64,000 bases of DNA. Source: JBBDYD01 sp040901865 (lineage in GTDB: Bacteria; Bacteroidota; Ignavibacteria; UBA10030). The translations under genes were made by a program, and so were the position numbers. The stretch spans positions 1 through 64,000 of the forward strand of contig JBBDYD010000142.1 of the NCBI GenBank assembly GCA_040901865.1, read 5' to 3'. Under the pieces are notes generated by a model. The model was not told where the DNA came from. It saw nothing but the letters and a program-made list of their open reading frames with translations, and searched no databases. How positions within the stretch are numbered: position 1 is the first letter of the stretch; each line of letters opens with the position of its first letter. Shown one piece after another: positions 17,473 to 25,095 of this stretch.

Positions 17473-19653
17473 ATGCGCTTCTGCACCCTCTTTTTCTGTC
17501 TGCTTCTGCTGTCCAATCCCACCCTTGCGTACGATCAGCAAAAGATCCTCATAATGAAAAAGATTTCGCAGTCCATTCAGGTGGACGGATTGATAGAACC
17601 CGCATGGTTGCAAGCTGATTCGGCAATAACGTTCTTCCAAATGCAGCCTTACTTTGGTCAACCTCCAAGCAGGCACACCGTGGCCAGGGTCCTGACGACC
17701 GAGGATGCTCTTTATTGTCTCATTGTGTGTTTCGACAACCAGGAAAACATTCAACGGAATACGGGGAAACTCGATGATTTCGGCGGCGATATCGTTTCGA
17801 TCATGCTCGATACGTTTGGCGACAAGAAAACTGCCTACAAGTTCGCGGTGAGTGCATCCGGAGTCAAGGCCGATTCCCGGATGTTGGATGATGCACGGAA
17901 CAGGGACTACGGATGGGACGGGGTTTGGTTTTCCGACAGTAAGATTTACGATTGGGGGTATGTGGTGGAAATCGAGATCCCGTATCGGTCAATTCAGTAT
18001 GACGAGACACTGACTTCCTGGGGTTTGGATTTTGATCGGTGGATTCCCAAGCTCAATGAAGATTTGTACTGGTGTGTCTACGAACAGAATGAAGGTCAGC
18101 GCATCTCGAAGTTTGGCAGGTTGATGTTTGACGATTTTCGGCCGTCCGTAAAGGGGGAGAATCTTGAAATCTATCCCGTGGGGATCACCTCGGCCCGATA
18201 TCTTCCAAGCAAGAAATACAAGGTGGATGCCGATGTCGGGCTGGATATATTCTACAACCCTTCACCGAAACTCACGTTTCAACTCACCGGCAACCCCGAC
18301 TTTGCCCAGATCGAGGCCGATCCGTTCTCCTTCAACATCTCGCGATACGAAACATATTATAATGAGCGTCGCCCGTTTTTCACACAGGGCAATGAGATTT
18401 TCATGCCTTCGGGTCGGGAACGGAATACCGGCTTTTACAGGCCTTTGGAACTTCTCTATACGAGACGCATCGGCAAGAAACTTCCGGATGGGACGGAAGT
18501 CCCGTTGTATCTCGGGACAAAGGCCTTCGGAAGAGTTGGGGATTGGGAATACGGCGGTTTCCTTTCGATGACCGGGAAAACGGATTACATGCTGAATGGA
18601 AGTCCCGCGAACGAACCTCAAGCCTATTTTGCTTCTGCACGGGTTAAGAAACACATTCTTGATAACTCAACGATTGGAGTTTTGTTTGTCGGGAAACACA
18701 GCGAGTCGGGGGACAACGGTGTGTTGGACATCGACGGAGCATTTCGTACGTCTGACTGGCAGCTCTCCTACCAGATTGCCCGGTCGTTCAAAGATGGCGG
18801 AGGAGACTTCGGCGGATCCGCGGGATTTGTGATGTTCCAGGAAAAATGGATCAACCTGTTCCGTACGCGCATCATAGGGGAGAATTTTGATATCGACCAG
18901 GTCGGGTTCGTTCCCTGGCGCGGAACCTCTGAGATTACTGCGCTGACGGGACCGCGGTGGTATTATGAAGACGGTTACGTGAGTCAGATTCTTATCTACG
19001 GAGGGGGGATCCTCTATAATGAGAAAGCGGACGGATACACTGACCATTCCGCCATCATGGGATACAACATGCAATTCCGGAGCAATTGGGGATTTGAACT
19101 TACGGGAATATTTGGGCAGTCAAAGGACTTAGGCACAAAATACCACTCGTACGAAATCAGTCTCTCGTCGTGGTTCATGCCATCTCCGGATTTTAACGGA
19201 AATGTTTGGGGTGGATACTCGCGGACATATAACTTCAATCGTGGGTATCTTGCGTATTATGCATGGACCGGGGCCGATCTGAGTTTCCAGATCCTGAAAA
19301 CTCTTCAGGCGGGGACATCGCTCAGCGGAAATTTCGAACTGAAACCGGATCGTTCTGTCGAAGACATCGTTCTGAATGGCCGGCCGTATTTCTCCATAAC
19401 ACCGGTGAACGATCTGAATATTCGCCTTTATCTTGATGTTCTTTATTTCAATTCCACGGCTCATGTTGAGCAGACAATCCTCGGCTTCCTGTTCTCCTAC
19501 AATTTCCTTCCGAAAAGCTGGATTTACCTTGCGGTCAATGAATCGCGCGATCGGAGTTCGGAAGTTGATGCCTTCGGGGCGCCGATCCCAAACCGACTTC
19601 ATGTGGCCGACCGCGCCGCCGTCCTTAAGCTGAAGTACCTCTACTACTTCTAA
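17473..19653 (+). CDS. DUF5916 protein with N-terminal CBM9-like domain (outer-membrane type)
   Basis: ATG 17473 follows aggaaggaga. A signal peptide (MRFCTLFFCLLLLSNPTLA) precedes a CBM9-like/DOMON-type domain (VDGLIEPAWLQADS, about 30-210) and then the DUF5916 region with FNISRYETYYNERRPFFTQG and a long set of alternating aromatic beta strands ending in KLKYLYYF, as in an outer-membrane beta-barrel. At 726 residues the length fits the family, common in Bacteroidota and relatives and of unknown function. The N-terminal domain suggests carbohydrate binding, but this is inference. It is followed by a hairpin-rich leader of the sigma-factor cluster. Confidence 0.85.
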   Translation: MRFCTLFFCLLLLSNPTLAYDQQKILIMKKISQSIQVDGLIEPAWLQADSAITFFQMQPYFGQPPSRHTVARVLTTEDALYCLIVCFDNQENIQRNTGKLDDFGGDIVSIMLDTFGDKKTAYKFAVSASGVKADSRMLDDARNRDYGWDGVWFSDSKIYDWGYVVEIEIPYRSIQYDETLTSWGLDFDRWIPKLNEDLYWCVYEQNEGQRISKFGRLMFDDFRPSVKGENLEIYPVGITSARYLPSKKYKVDADVGLDIFYNPSPKLTFQLTGNPDFAQIEADPFSFNISRYETYYNERRPFFTQGNEIFMPSGRERNTGFYRPLELLYTRRIGKKLPDGTEVPLYLGTKAFGRVGDWEYGGFLSMTGKTDYMLNGSPANEPQAYFASARVKKHILDNSTIGVLFVGKHSESGDNGVLDIDGAFRTSDWQLSYQIARSFKDGGGDFGGSAGFVMFQEKWINLFRTRIIGENFDIDQVGFVPWRGTSEITALTGPRWYYEDGYVSQILIYGGGILYNEKADGYTDHSAIMGYNMQFRSNWGFELTGIFGQSKDLGTKYHSYEISLSSWFMPSPDFNGNVWGGYSRTYNFNRGYLAYYAWTGADLSFQILKTLQAGTSLSGNFELKPDRSVEDIVLNGRPYFSITPVNDLNIRLYLDVLYFNSTAHVEQTILGFLFSYNFLPKSWIYLAVNESRDRSSEVDAFGAPIPNRLHVADRAAVLKLKYLYYF

Positions 19654-19678
19654 CCGTACCGAAAAAGCAAAGGAGTCT

Positions 19679-19853
19679 GCCCCATAGCTGTTGACAAATG
19701 GGGCGGAACTTCCGATATTCCGGCCGTGGGGGGACCACGTTATTGCCTGCCCCGGGGGGCATTCCCAAGTCCTTTCTCAAATAATTCCGCAGGTGGGGTG
19801 GAGTGTTTCCCCACCTGTTACCATTCAGCGTTTCTATTCATGGGGGGACCATG
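19679..19853 (+). promoter_or_regulatory. five consecutive GC hairpins ahead of the ECF sigma gene
   Basis: In order: gccccat/atggggc (19679-19704), cgtgg-gggga-ccacg (19725-19739), tgcccc/ggggca (19748-19761), caggtgggg/ccccacctg (19790-19817) and catgg-gggga-ccatg (19839-19853). The second and fifth share the core TGGGGGGACCA and differ by a compensatory pair (gt..ac versus at..at), so pairing is preserved. The last hairpin contains the sigma-factor ATG and its G-rich ribosome-binding region. None has a U-run. Translational control or operators for a dimeric protein are both possible. Confidence 0.5.
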
Positions 19854-20540
19854 TCCAGAATATCGAATCGCCAGCTGGTGGAGGAACTTCAAACCGGCAA
19901 TCGTCTTGGGTGCGTGCATCTCATCGACATGTATCAGCGCAAATTGTTGTACGAGTGTATACGCGTATTTGACATTGACCCCCGGGATTCCGAGGAGATT
20001 GTCGATGATGTCCTTCTTTCTGTTGTCCAGAAAATCGAAACATTCTCCTTTAAGAAATCGGACAGCGATTTCCATTTCTGGATTATGGCGATTTTCCGAA
20101 ACAAGGTGCGTGATTTTATCCGGCGGCGGGTGGTTCTTTTTGGGTCGAGCGGCAAGGACATTGAATGCTTTTCAACGAACGGCACCGGCGAGGGTGATGA
20201 GGATGCCGGATTGATGGCGGCGGCCATACAGGAATATGAGAGATCCGTGTTGGAGGCCGAAGGAGAAGACGATCTTCTTGCCTGGGTAGCAGAAGTTCTC
20301 GACACCATGCAACCATGGGAGCGCGTCTTGCTCCGATGCAGGGCTCTTGAGGTTCCGTATAGCGACATTGCACGGTACACCGATAAGACCGCCACTCAGC
20401 TCAAAGTTTATCACGCCAGGGTGAAAAAGCGCTTCCAACGACTCCTTGCGGAGCGCACATCCGAAAACGGGATGCAATGGCATGATGCATCGAAAGAGAA
20501 AACGGCGAAGACATCCACTGTTGAAGCCTGTCCCGGGTGA
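19851..20540 (+). CDS. ECF-type RNA polymerase sigma factor
   Basis: Counting from ATG 19851, region 2 lies at about 10-85 (NRLGCVHLIDMYQRKLLYEC, SEEIVDDVLLSVVQKI, FHFWIMAIFRNKVRDFIRR) and region 4 at about 150-210 (TMQPWERVLLRCRALEVPY-SDIARYTDKTATQLKVYHARVKKRFQ). At 229 residues it is slightly long, with a linker of about 60 residues. An upstream ATG at 19803 exists, but the chosen start fits the conserved N-terminus. No zinc-finger anti-sigma gene follows; an RraB-like, an HTH-like and an ImmA-like gene do. The start codon lies inside a palindromic hairpin, suggesting regulated translation. Confidence 0.85.
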   Translation: MSRISNRQLVEELQTGNRLGCVHLIDMYQRKLLYECIRVFDIDPRDSEEIVDDVLLSVVQKIETFSFKKSDSDFHFWIMAIFRNKVRDFIRRRVVLFGSSGKDIECFSTNGTGEGDEDAGLMAAAIQEYERSVLEAEGEDDLLAWVAEVLDTMQPWERVLLRCRALEVPYSDIARYTDKTATQLKVYHARVKKRFQRLLAERTSENGMQWHDASKEKTAKTSTVEACPG

Positions 20541-20565
20541 TAATTCGGATAAGGCGGTGTTTCGA

Positions 20566-20844
20566 ATGCTTGAACGATTGGACAGGCAACTTGGAAACCC
20601 TCGTCGGGTGGATTTCTATCTTTACTTTCCCTCTCGACGAAAAACGGAATGCGCGTTCGCGGAACTGCTTTGCCTCGGGTTGAAGGCCGAGATTATCGCC
20701 GTGGAACGGAAATGGCTTTGCCTGGGATCGAAAATGATCGTTCCGACATTAAACGCATTTGCAGGAATGAGAAGAGTTCTCGAAGATATTGCCCAACGTT
20801 GCGGGGGACGGTACGATGGCTGGGAAACAATGATTCTGGAATAA
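20566..20844 (+). CDS. RraB-like protein (ribonuclease E inhibitor B domain)
   Basis: The product contains VDFYLYFPSRRKTECAFAEL, WLCLGSKMIVP and GGRYDGWETMI, which match the layout of the RraB domain (PF06877), known from E. coli RraB as a regulator of RNase E. About 92 residues is the bare domain, lacking the acidic tail of the E. coli protein. ATG 20566 has aaggcgg upstream; the frame extends back to 20446, overlapping the sigma gene. It sits between an ECF sigma gene (25 bp upstream) and an HTH-like gene (4 bp downstream), so it is co-transcribed with regulators. Whether RNase E is its target here is unknown. Confidence 0.75.
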   Translation: MLERLDRQLGNPRRVDFYLYFPSRRKTECAFAELLCLGLKAEIIAVERKWLCLGSKMIVPTLNAFAGMRRVLEDIAQRCGGRYDGWETMILE

Positions 20845-20848
20845 TGTC

Positions 20849-21454
20849 ATGCCCGAAAAGGTCAGCATGCATTCTGTGAACCGGCTTTTGCAGCTCGCGT
20901 TCCTCGAAGGGGCGATCATAACCCATGGTTTGTACGAGAAGATTGTCTTGCGGCGGGCCGATGCAGACCACGTGGATAATCGTTTGCGGACAATAACCAT
21001 GAAAAAGCTTCTCCGGGAAATTGCATCGGCCGCCGAGCCTTTGCCTCCTAAAACCGTTGGAGAATTCCTCAGCGAAATGCGAATACGGCGGCAGGTTTCG
21101 CTGTTCGCGGTCAGGCGACGTCTTGACGTGCCAATGTTAACCTACAGAATGATTGAGAACGATACGATTTCTCCGCTGAAGGTACCGATGAATACATGGA
21201 AACGGATCAAAGATATGGGGAAGATACCATGGGAAGAGCTGGAAATTATGATCCGGGCTTCTCATTACCTGGCGGTGTTCAGACCGTCATACAGGGGCAC
21301 GCTCCTTCGATACAGGAGGAAAACAAGTTCCACGTATCCCCCGGATCCACGGCTCTCAGCGGCCCGCGAGCTGTACCTCCGGGCGCGTTTACCTCTTCCG
21401 GCACGGGAGAGACAGTCCATTGACGACCTCATTTGTGAGCTCAAGGATGTTTGA
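20849..21454 (+). CDS. putative HTH (XRE-like) regulator
   Basis: 201 residues. The middle, about 65-138 (TVGEFLSEMRIRRQVSLF then AVRRRLDVPMLTYRMIEND), resembles a five-helix XRE/Cro-type DNA-binding domain with an unusually basic recognition region. The N-terminal part (SMHSVNRLLQLAFLEGAI) and the Arg-rich C-terminus show no domain I know. Its stop codon overlaps the start of the ImmA/IrrE peptidase gene, an arrangement typical of repressor/peptidase pairs. The likely role is a DNA-binding regulator cleaved or controlled by that peptidase; this is inferred from context. Confidence 0.6.
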   Translation: MPEKVSMHSVNRLLQLAFLEGAIITHGLYEKIVLRRADADHVDNRLRTITMKKLLREIASAAEPLPPKTVGEFLSEMRIRRQVSLFAVRRRLDVPMLTYRMIENDTISPLKVPMNTWKRIKDMGKIPWEELEIMIRASHYLAVFRPSYRGTLLRYRRKTSSTYPPDPRLSAARELYLRARLPLPARERQSIDDLICELKDV

Positions 21455-21987
21455 AACAAGACACCGCAATGATTGAAGAACAAATCAAGACTGTTGACAT
21501 GAAGGAGAGCAGGAGGGATTTCTGTATTCGTGTTGCGAATGTGACCTTGGACAGATTCCAAGGGGAGCAGCAAAGAGCCTCCATCCCGGTTCCTGTAGAA
21601 GAAATAGCGGAATGGCTCGGATTTCGCGTAGTGCTTCTTACAACGGTCCCGGATGATTTCTCCGGACTTGTGAGCTTGGAGGACCGGTTGATCGGCGTGA
21701 ACAGGAATCATCATACCCACCGGCGCCGATTTTCCATCGGTCATGAAATTGCCCACGTTCTGCTGGGACATCCGGCCGAAGGGATTTCCTTTCGCCGGGA
21801 AGTTCGAATGTATGACCTGGAAGCGGACCTTTGCGCGTCAGAACTTCTGATACCCGATAAAATACTCTTGCCGGTCCTGCAGAGAACCCGGAACGTCCGC
21901 GCTCTGGCAAACGCATTTCTTGTTAGTCCCGAAGCCATGGAACGACGAATGTGGAGATCAGCCCGATTCGGGGATGGCAAAAAATGA
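21451..21987 (+). CDS. ImmA/IrrE family metallo-endopeptidase
   Basis: The zinc motif is RFSIGHEIAHVLLGH (His98, Glu99, His102), with a downstream EADLCASELLIP whose Glu is the usual third ligand. The N-terminal half includes the usual PVPVEEIAEWLGFRV winged-helix-like region. At 178 residues the length is typical of the family, whose members cleave XRE-type repressors (ImmA) or DdrO-type regulators (IrrE). The start is TTG 21451, overlapping the stop of the HTH gene (TTGA), with aaggatg just upstream; ATG 21469 is the alternative. Last gene of the four-gene cluster. Confidence 0.85.
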   Translation: MKQDTAMIEEQIKTVDMKESRRDFCIRVANVTLDRFQGEQQRASIPVPVEEIAEWLGFRVVLLTTVPDDFSGLVSLEDRLIGVNRNHHTHRRRFSIGHEIAHVLLGHPAEGISFRREVRMYDLEADLCASELLIPDKILLPVLQRTRNVRALANAFLVSPEAMERRMWRSARFGDGKK

Positions 21988-22170
21988 TTGAATCACAATC
22001 CGAAATCCGCCCCGCCAATCCCGCAAAACAACTGCGGGACGTCCCACTTCTCAGGATTCCGCCTTATAGCGGGATTCGGAAGGCGGAACAAAAAACGCGA
22101 AGACGGTGGGATCAATTCGAAATCCGCAATTCGTAAACTCGAAATTCGACATTCGCACTTCGAAATTAAA
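21988..22170. repeat. word-repeat spacer with hairpin
   Basis: Words aatccg, ttcgaaat, ctcgaaattcgacattcg dominate. ttccgcct (22057-22064) pairs with aggcggaa (22081-22088), and cccgc/gcggg (22020-22037) forms a second stem. No gene is seen here. Confidence 0.5.
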
Positions 22171-22210
22171 AAACATCCCCCTCTCATCACATCAACACAT
22201 GGAGGTTCCC

Positions 22211-22438
22211 ATGGCAGCTCCAATCAACAACTCGATTTTTTCCACGATGGTCCGGGCCGGACGTACGACGTACTTTGTCGACGTCAAGGAGGCAAAAAAC
22301 GGAAACAAGTTTCTCGCGATTTCCGAAAGCCGGCTGGATTCCGAAAACAAGAAACAACGTACCACCGTTCGTGTGTTCGGAGAGACAGTGATTGAATTCC
22401 GGAAAGCCATCGATGAAGCAACGGCGGCGATCAGCTAA
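22211..22438 (+). CDS. PUR-alpha-like nucleic-acid-binding protein (DUF3276)
   Basis: ATG 22211 is preceded by ggagg at ideal spacing. The 75-residue product reads IFSTMVRAGRTTYFVDVKEA, then KFLAISESRLDSENKKQRTT, then VFGETVIEFRKAIDEATAAI: the beta-strand/helix layout of DUF3276 proteins, a short PUR-like family typical of Bacteroidota and Chlorobi relatives. One such repeat of PUR type may dimerise to bind single-stranded DNA or RNA. It is a single gene with its own terminator. Family assignment is by recognition of the pattern only. Confidence 0.75.
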   Translation: MAAPINNSIFSTMVRAGRTTYFVDVKEAKNGNKFLAISESRLDSENKKQRTTVRVFGETVIEFRKAIDEATAAIS

Positions 22439-22458
22439 ATGACCCTGCCAAAGGAGCG

Positions 22459-22498
22459 GGCGGCCTTTTCTTCCCGGGCCGCCACCCCTTTTGTTTTT
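22459..22498 (+). terminator. intrinsic terminator after the DUF3276 gene
   Basis: ggcggcc (22459-22465) pairs with ggccgcc (22477-22483), followed by accccttttgttttt. It starts 21 bases after the stop codon. Confidence 0.7.
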
Positions 22499-22592
22499 CC
22501 TCTTCCCAAAACCCTGCCTCCGTTCCCCCGCAAATTCATGGTGCCTCTTCGGGTGAAAACAAGTACCTTGTTGGAATTCAAAAAAGCCTGAA

Positions 22593-23540
22593 TTGAAACT
22601 GTCTAAACCCATTCGCCCCCATGTCATTCTTAACCCTGCAGCCGCCGGCGGGAAAGCCGGGCGCTCACAGGGTTCCTTCCTGAAGCTTTTTGAAGCGGAA
22701 TTCCCGGCCGGATTCACACTCGATGTGACAACCGAAAACGGGCAGGCCATAGCGCTGACCAAAAACGCCCTCTCGAACGGCGCCGAACTCATCGTGGCAG
22801 TTGGAGGAGACGGAACATGCAATGAAGTTCTGAACGGTTTTTTCGAACGTCGAAAGCCAATCCGTCCTTCGTCAAGGCTCGGTTTCATTACAAGCGGCAC
22901 AGGGGTTGATGCTTCCAGGAATCTCGGTCTACCCGCCGGCCTTAGAGCCCAGATCCGTCGTCTACGTCAAGGCCGCCGGCTGGTGGATGTAGGACTGGTA
23001 ACGTATGAGGCATCTGACGGAACAACCCTGGAGCGTTTGTTTCTCAATGACTGCCAGCCTGGAATCGCGGCGCGTGTTGTACAGCGGGTCACCCCTGCGC
23101 TTAAGAGGCTTGCCGGTTTCCTCGCTTATGGAATTGCCTCCACGTTGACTGCCCTTACCTATCGCGGTCATCACATGAAGATAACATGCGATCGTGACAA
23201 GCCCATTGAGGGAATGTTCCTTGGCGTTGTTGCCGCGAATGGCAGATTTGCCGGCGGCGGAATGGATTTCGCCCCCTATTCACGGATTGACGATGGAAAA
23301 CTTGATGTGATCATGATCCGTGACCAGCGGAGGATTGATCGGCTGATGAACCTTCCGAAAATCTACTCAGGCCGGCACATCGGCCTGCCCTGGGTCATCT
23401 GGAGAAAAGCGCAAAAAGTCCGAATAACCTCAAACGAACCCGTTGCTTTGGAGGCAGATGGGGAGCTTCTAGGATACCTCCCATGCGAAATTCGGGTCCT
23501 TCCCCGTGCCTTGACCATCGCATCTTCCCCGGACCCGTGA
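22593..23540 (+). CDS. diacylglycerol/lipid kinase (YegS/BmrU-like)
   Basis: The DAGK catalytic domain is clear: HVILNPAAAGGKAG near the start, IVAVGGDGTCNEVLNGF with the nucleotide-binding GGDGT at about residues 70-74, and TSGTGVDASRNLGLP. The C-terminal beta-sandwich has FLGVVAANGRFAGGGMDFAP and the usual end VALEADGELLGYLP. About 315 residues is standard for lipid kinases that phosphorylate diacylglycerol or related lipids. The start is TTG 22593 without a strong ribosome binding site. It stands alone between terminator and spacer. Confidence 0.9.
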   Translation: MKLSKPIRPHVILNPAAAGGKAGRSQGSFLKLFEAEFPAGFTLDVTTENGQAIALTKNALSNGAELIVAVGGDGTCNEVLNGFFERRKPIRPSSRLGFITSGTGVDASRNLGLPAGLRAQIRRLRQGRRLVDVGLVTYEASDGTTLERLFLNDCQPGIAARVVQRVTPALKRLAGFLAYGIASTLTALTYRGHHMKITCDRDKPIEGMFLGVVAANGRFAGGGMDFAPYSRIDDGKLDVIMIRDQRRIDRLMNLPKIYSGRHIGLPWVIWRKAQKVRITSNEPVALEADGELLGYLPCEIRVLPRALTIASSPDP

Positions 23541-23559
23541 ATTCATAGGGAATTGGCTA

Positions 23560-23640
23560 ATAAGTTTAATAGTGAACAGTAAACGGAGGCGTACATTGGC
23601 GCTATTCACTGTTTGCTGTTCACCGTTCACCCTGAGATTC
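23560..23640. repeat. gttcac/gtgaac word inversion
   Basis: agtgaacagtaaacgg on the left and cactgtttgctgttcacc-gttcacc on the right form a loose inverted repeat of the same words. It lies in the spacer before the second ECF sigma gene. Confidence 0.5.
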
Positions 23641-23722
23641 TATAAAGCCCCCCACTCTTCACCTGATTTTTCATAACCTTTTCCAACTTTCGAAGTCTTA
23701 TCTACATGCCGGACCGCAAACT

Positions 23723-24277
23723 GTGACAAGACCATCAGACAACGAGTTGATGCTCCAGGTGAAAGACGGAGATGTGGGGAAGCTGGGGATACTGTTTGAG
23801 CGTCACCATGGAAAGCTGTATGGGTTCCTGGTGCGCCTGACGAATCGGAGGGAGACAAGCGAGGATCTCGTCCAGGAAGTGTTTTTTCGAATTCTCCGAT
23901 ACCGGAGTACATTCCGGGGTGATGCTCCGTTTACTGCATGGATGTATCAGCTTGGCAGAAATGTCATTTCGGATTATTTCAGGAAACTGAAGGAAGTGGC
24001 TCCGTTAAGCGAGGCAGAAGCCTCCGCGGATCCTGAGTCATCGCCAGCTCACCTCCTGGAACAAATCGAACAACACGACTTGTTGCATCTTGCTCTTTCC
24101 AGATTGTCGTTGGAGAAGCGTGAGGTCCTTGTGTTGAGCAGGTTTCAAGGGATGAAGTATGAAGAAATCGGGCGGGTCCTTCAGTGCCCGGTCGGAACCG
24201 TGAAAGCGAAAGTTCATTTTGCATTGAAAGAGCTGCGAGAAATCTATTTGGGCCTTTCGGAGGAAGCAATCCTATGA
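23723..24277 (+). CDS. ECF RNA polymerase sigma factor
   Basis: 184 residues with region 2 (LGILFERHHGKLYGFLVRL, EDLVQEVFFRILRYRSTFRG, FTAWMYQLGRNVISDYFRK) and region 4 (LSRLSLEKREVLVLSRFQGM, KYEEIGRVLQCPVGTVKAKV). This is a standard-length ECF factor. The GTG start at 23723 lacks a strong ribosome binding site. The stop overlaps the ATG of the next gene (ATGA), which encodes a zinc-finger anti-sigma factor, so the pair is translationally coupled. Target genes probably include the two DUF4097 genes that follow, judging only from operon order. Confidence 0.92.
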   Translation: MTRPSDNELMLQVKDGDVGKLGILFERHHGKLYGFLVRLTNRRETSEDLVQEVFFRILRYRSTFRGDAPFTAWMYQLGRNVISDYFRKLKEVAPLSEAEASADPESSPAHLLEQIEQHDLLHLALSRLSLEKREVLVLSRFQGMKYEEIGRVLQCPVGTVKAKVHFALKELREIYLGLSEEAIL

Positions 24278-25086
24278 CACACGTTCAAAATCGGCTGTCC
24301 GAGTATCTCATGGATGATTTGGGGCGAAAAGAGCGCGCGGAAATTGATGCACATCTGCAGGGGTGCACGATTTGCCGTGAAGAATTTGACACTCTCTTGA
24401 GGCTGTGGTCAAAACTTGGAGCGCTTCCCGAGGAACAACCATCGGAAAAAGTCCGTGCCAGGTTCTATTCGATGCTGGAAGCCTACGAGGAAGGACTTCG
24501 CCACGCACCTGCGTCAAGTGGAATGCTGGCCGTCCTGAACCGGGTTGTCGAAAAATTCTGGCCTGTTCAACCCGCCGCTCAGGTCGGACTTGCCGCCCTG
24601 CTCCTCCTGGTTGGTGTGTTCGCGGGGATACGCCTCTCCGCGGGCGCCGGCGATCAAAACGAGATTTCACAATTGAGAGGAGAAGTACGTCACGTGGGTC
24701 AGTTGCTCACAATCTCCCTCCTGAGCCAGCAATCCGCCAGCGAGCGCCTTCGGGGTGTGGCGTCCACCTACCAAATGGATCAACCCGACGAACAGGTGGT
24801 AAGTGCACTTCTCCGCGCTCTGAAGTACGATTCGAATGTGAACGTGCGGCTTGCTGCAATCGACGCTTTGGGTAAATTCGTTTCGAACCCCGAAGTCGGA
24901 CGTGAAGTGATTGAGTCCCTGCCGCGGGAATCATCCCCTCTCGTTCAAATAGCTCTGATCGACATTTTGATCCAGGAGCGGGTCCGCCAATCGACAGATG
25001 TTCTCAAAACCATGGCGGCAGATCCGTCGGTGGATAATGCCGTAAAGCAAAGAATCGCTGCGGGTCTCAGCGAACTTTCATTGTAG
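24274..25086 (+). CDS. membrane-bound anti-sigma factor with zf-HC2 domain and HEAT-like repeats
   Basis: Residues 1-45 form a zf-HC2 anti-sigma domain: RLSEYLMDDL then EIDAHLQGCTICREEF with the H-x3-C-x2-C ligands. A transmembrane helix follows at about 108-128 (VGLAALLLLVGVFAGIRL). The outer part (about 160-270) carries HEAT-like repeats (SALLRALKYDSNVNVRLAAI, DALGKFV, VQIALIDILI). The family binds its cognate sigma at the membrane and releases it on a signal; the HEAT part would be the sensor or a docking surface. Start ATG 24274 overlaps the sigma stop. Confidence 0.88.
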   Translation: MTHVQNRLSEYLMDDLGRKERAEIDAHLQGCTICREEFDTLLRLWSKLGALPEEQPSEKVRARFYSMLEAYEEGLRHAPASSGMLAVLNRVVEKFWPVQPAAQVGLAALLLLVGVFAGIRLSAGAGDQNEISQLRGEVRHVGQLLTISLLSQQSASERLRGVASTYQMDQPDEQVVSALLRALKYDSNVNVRLAAIDALGKFVSNPEVGREVIESLPRESSPLVQIALIDILIQERVRQSTDVLKTMAADPSVDNAVKQRIAAGLSELSL

Positions 25087-25095
25087 GCGACGATA

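Noticed and set aside
20849..21987. Toxin-antitoxin (RES/Xre or HigBA-like) pair
   Set aside because: The second protein is an ImmA/IrrE peptidase by its HEIAH motif and no toxin fold is visible.
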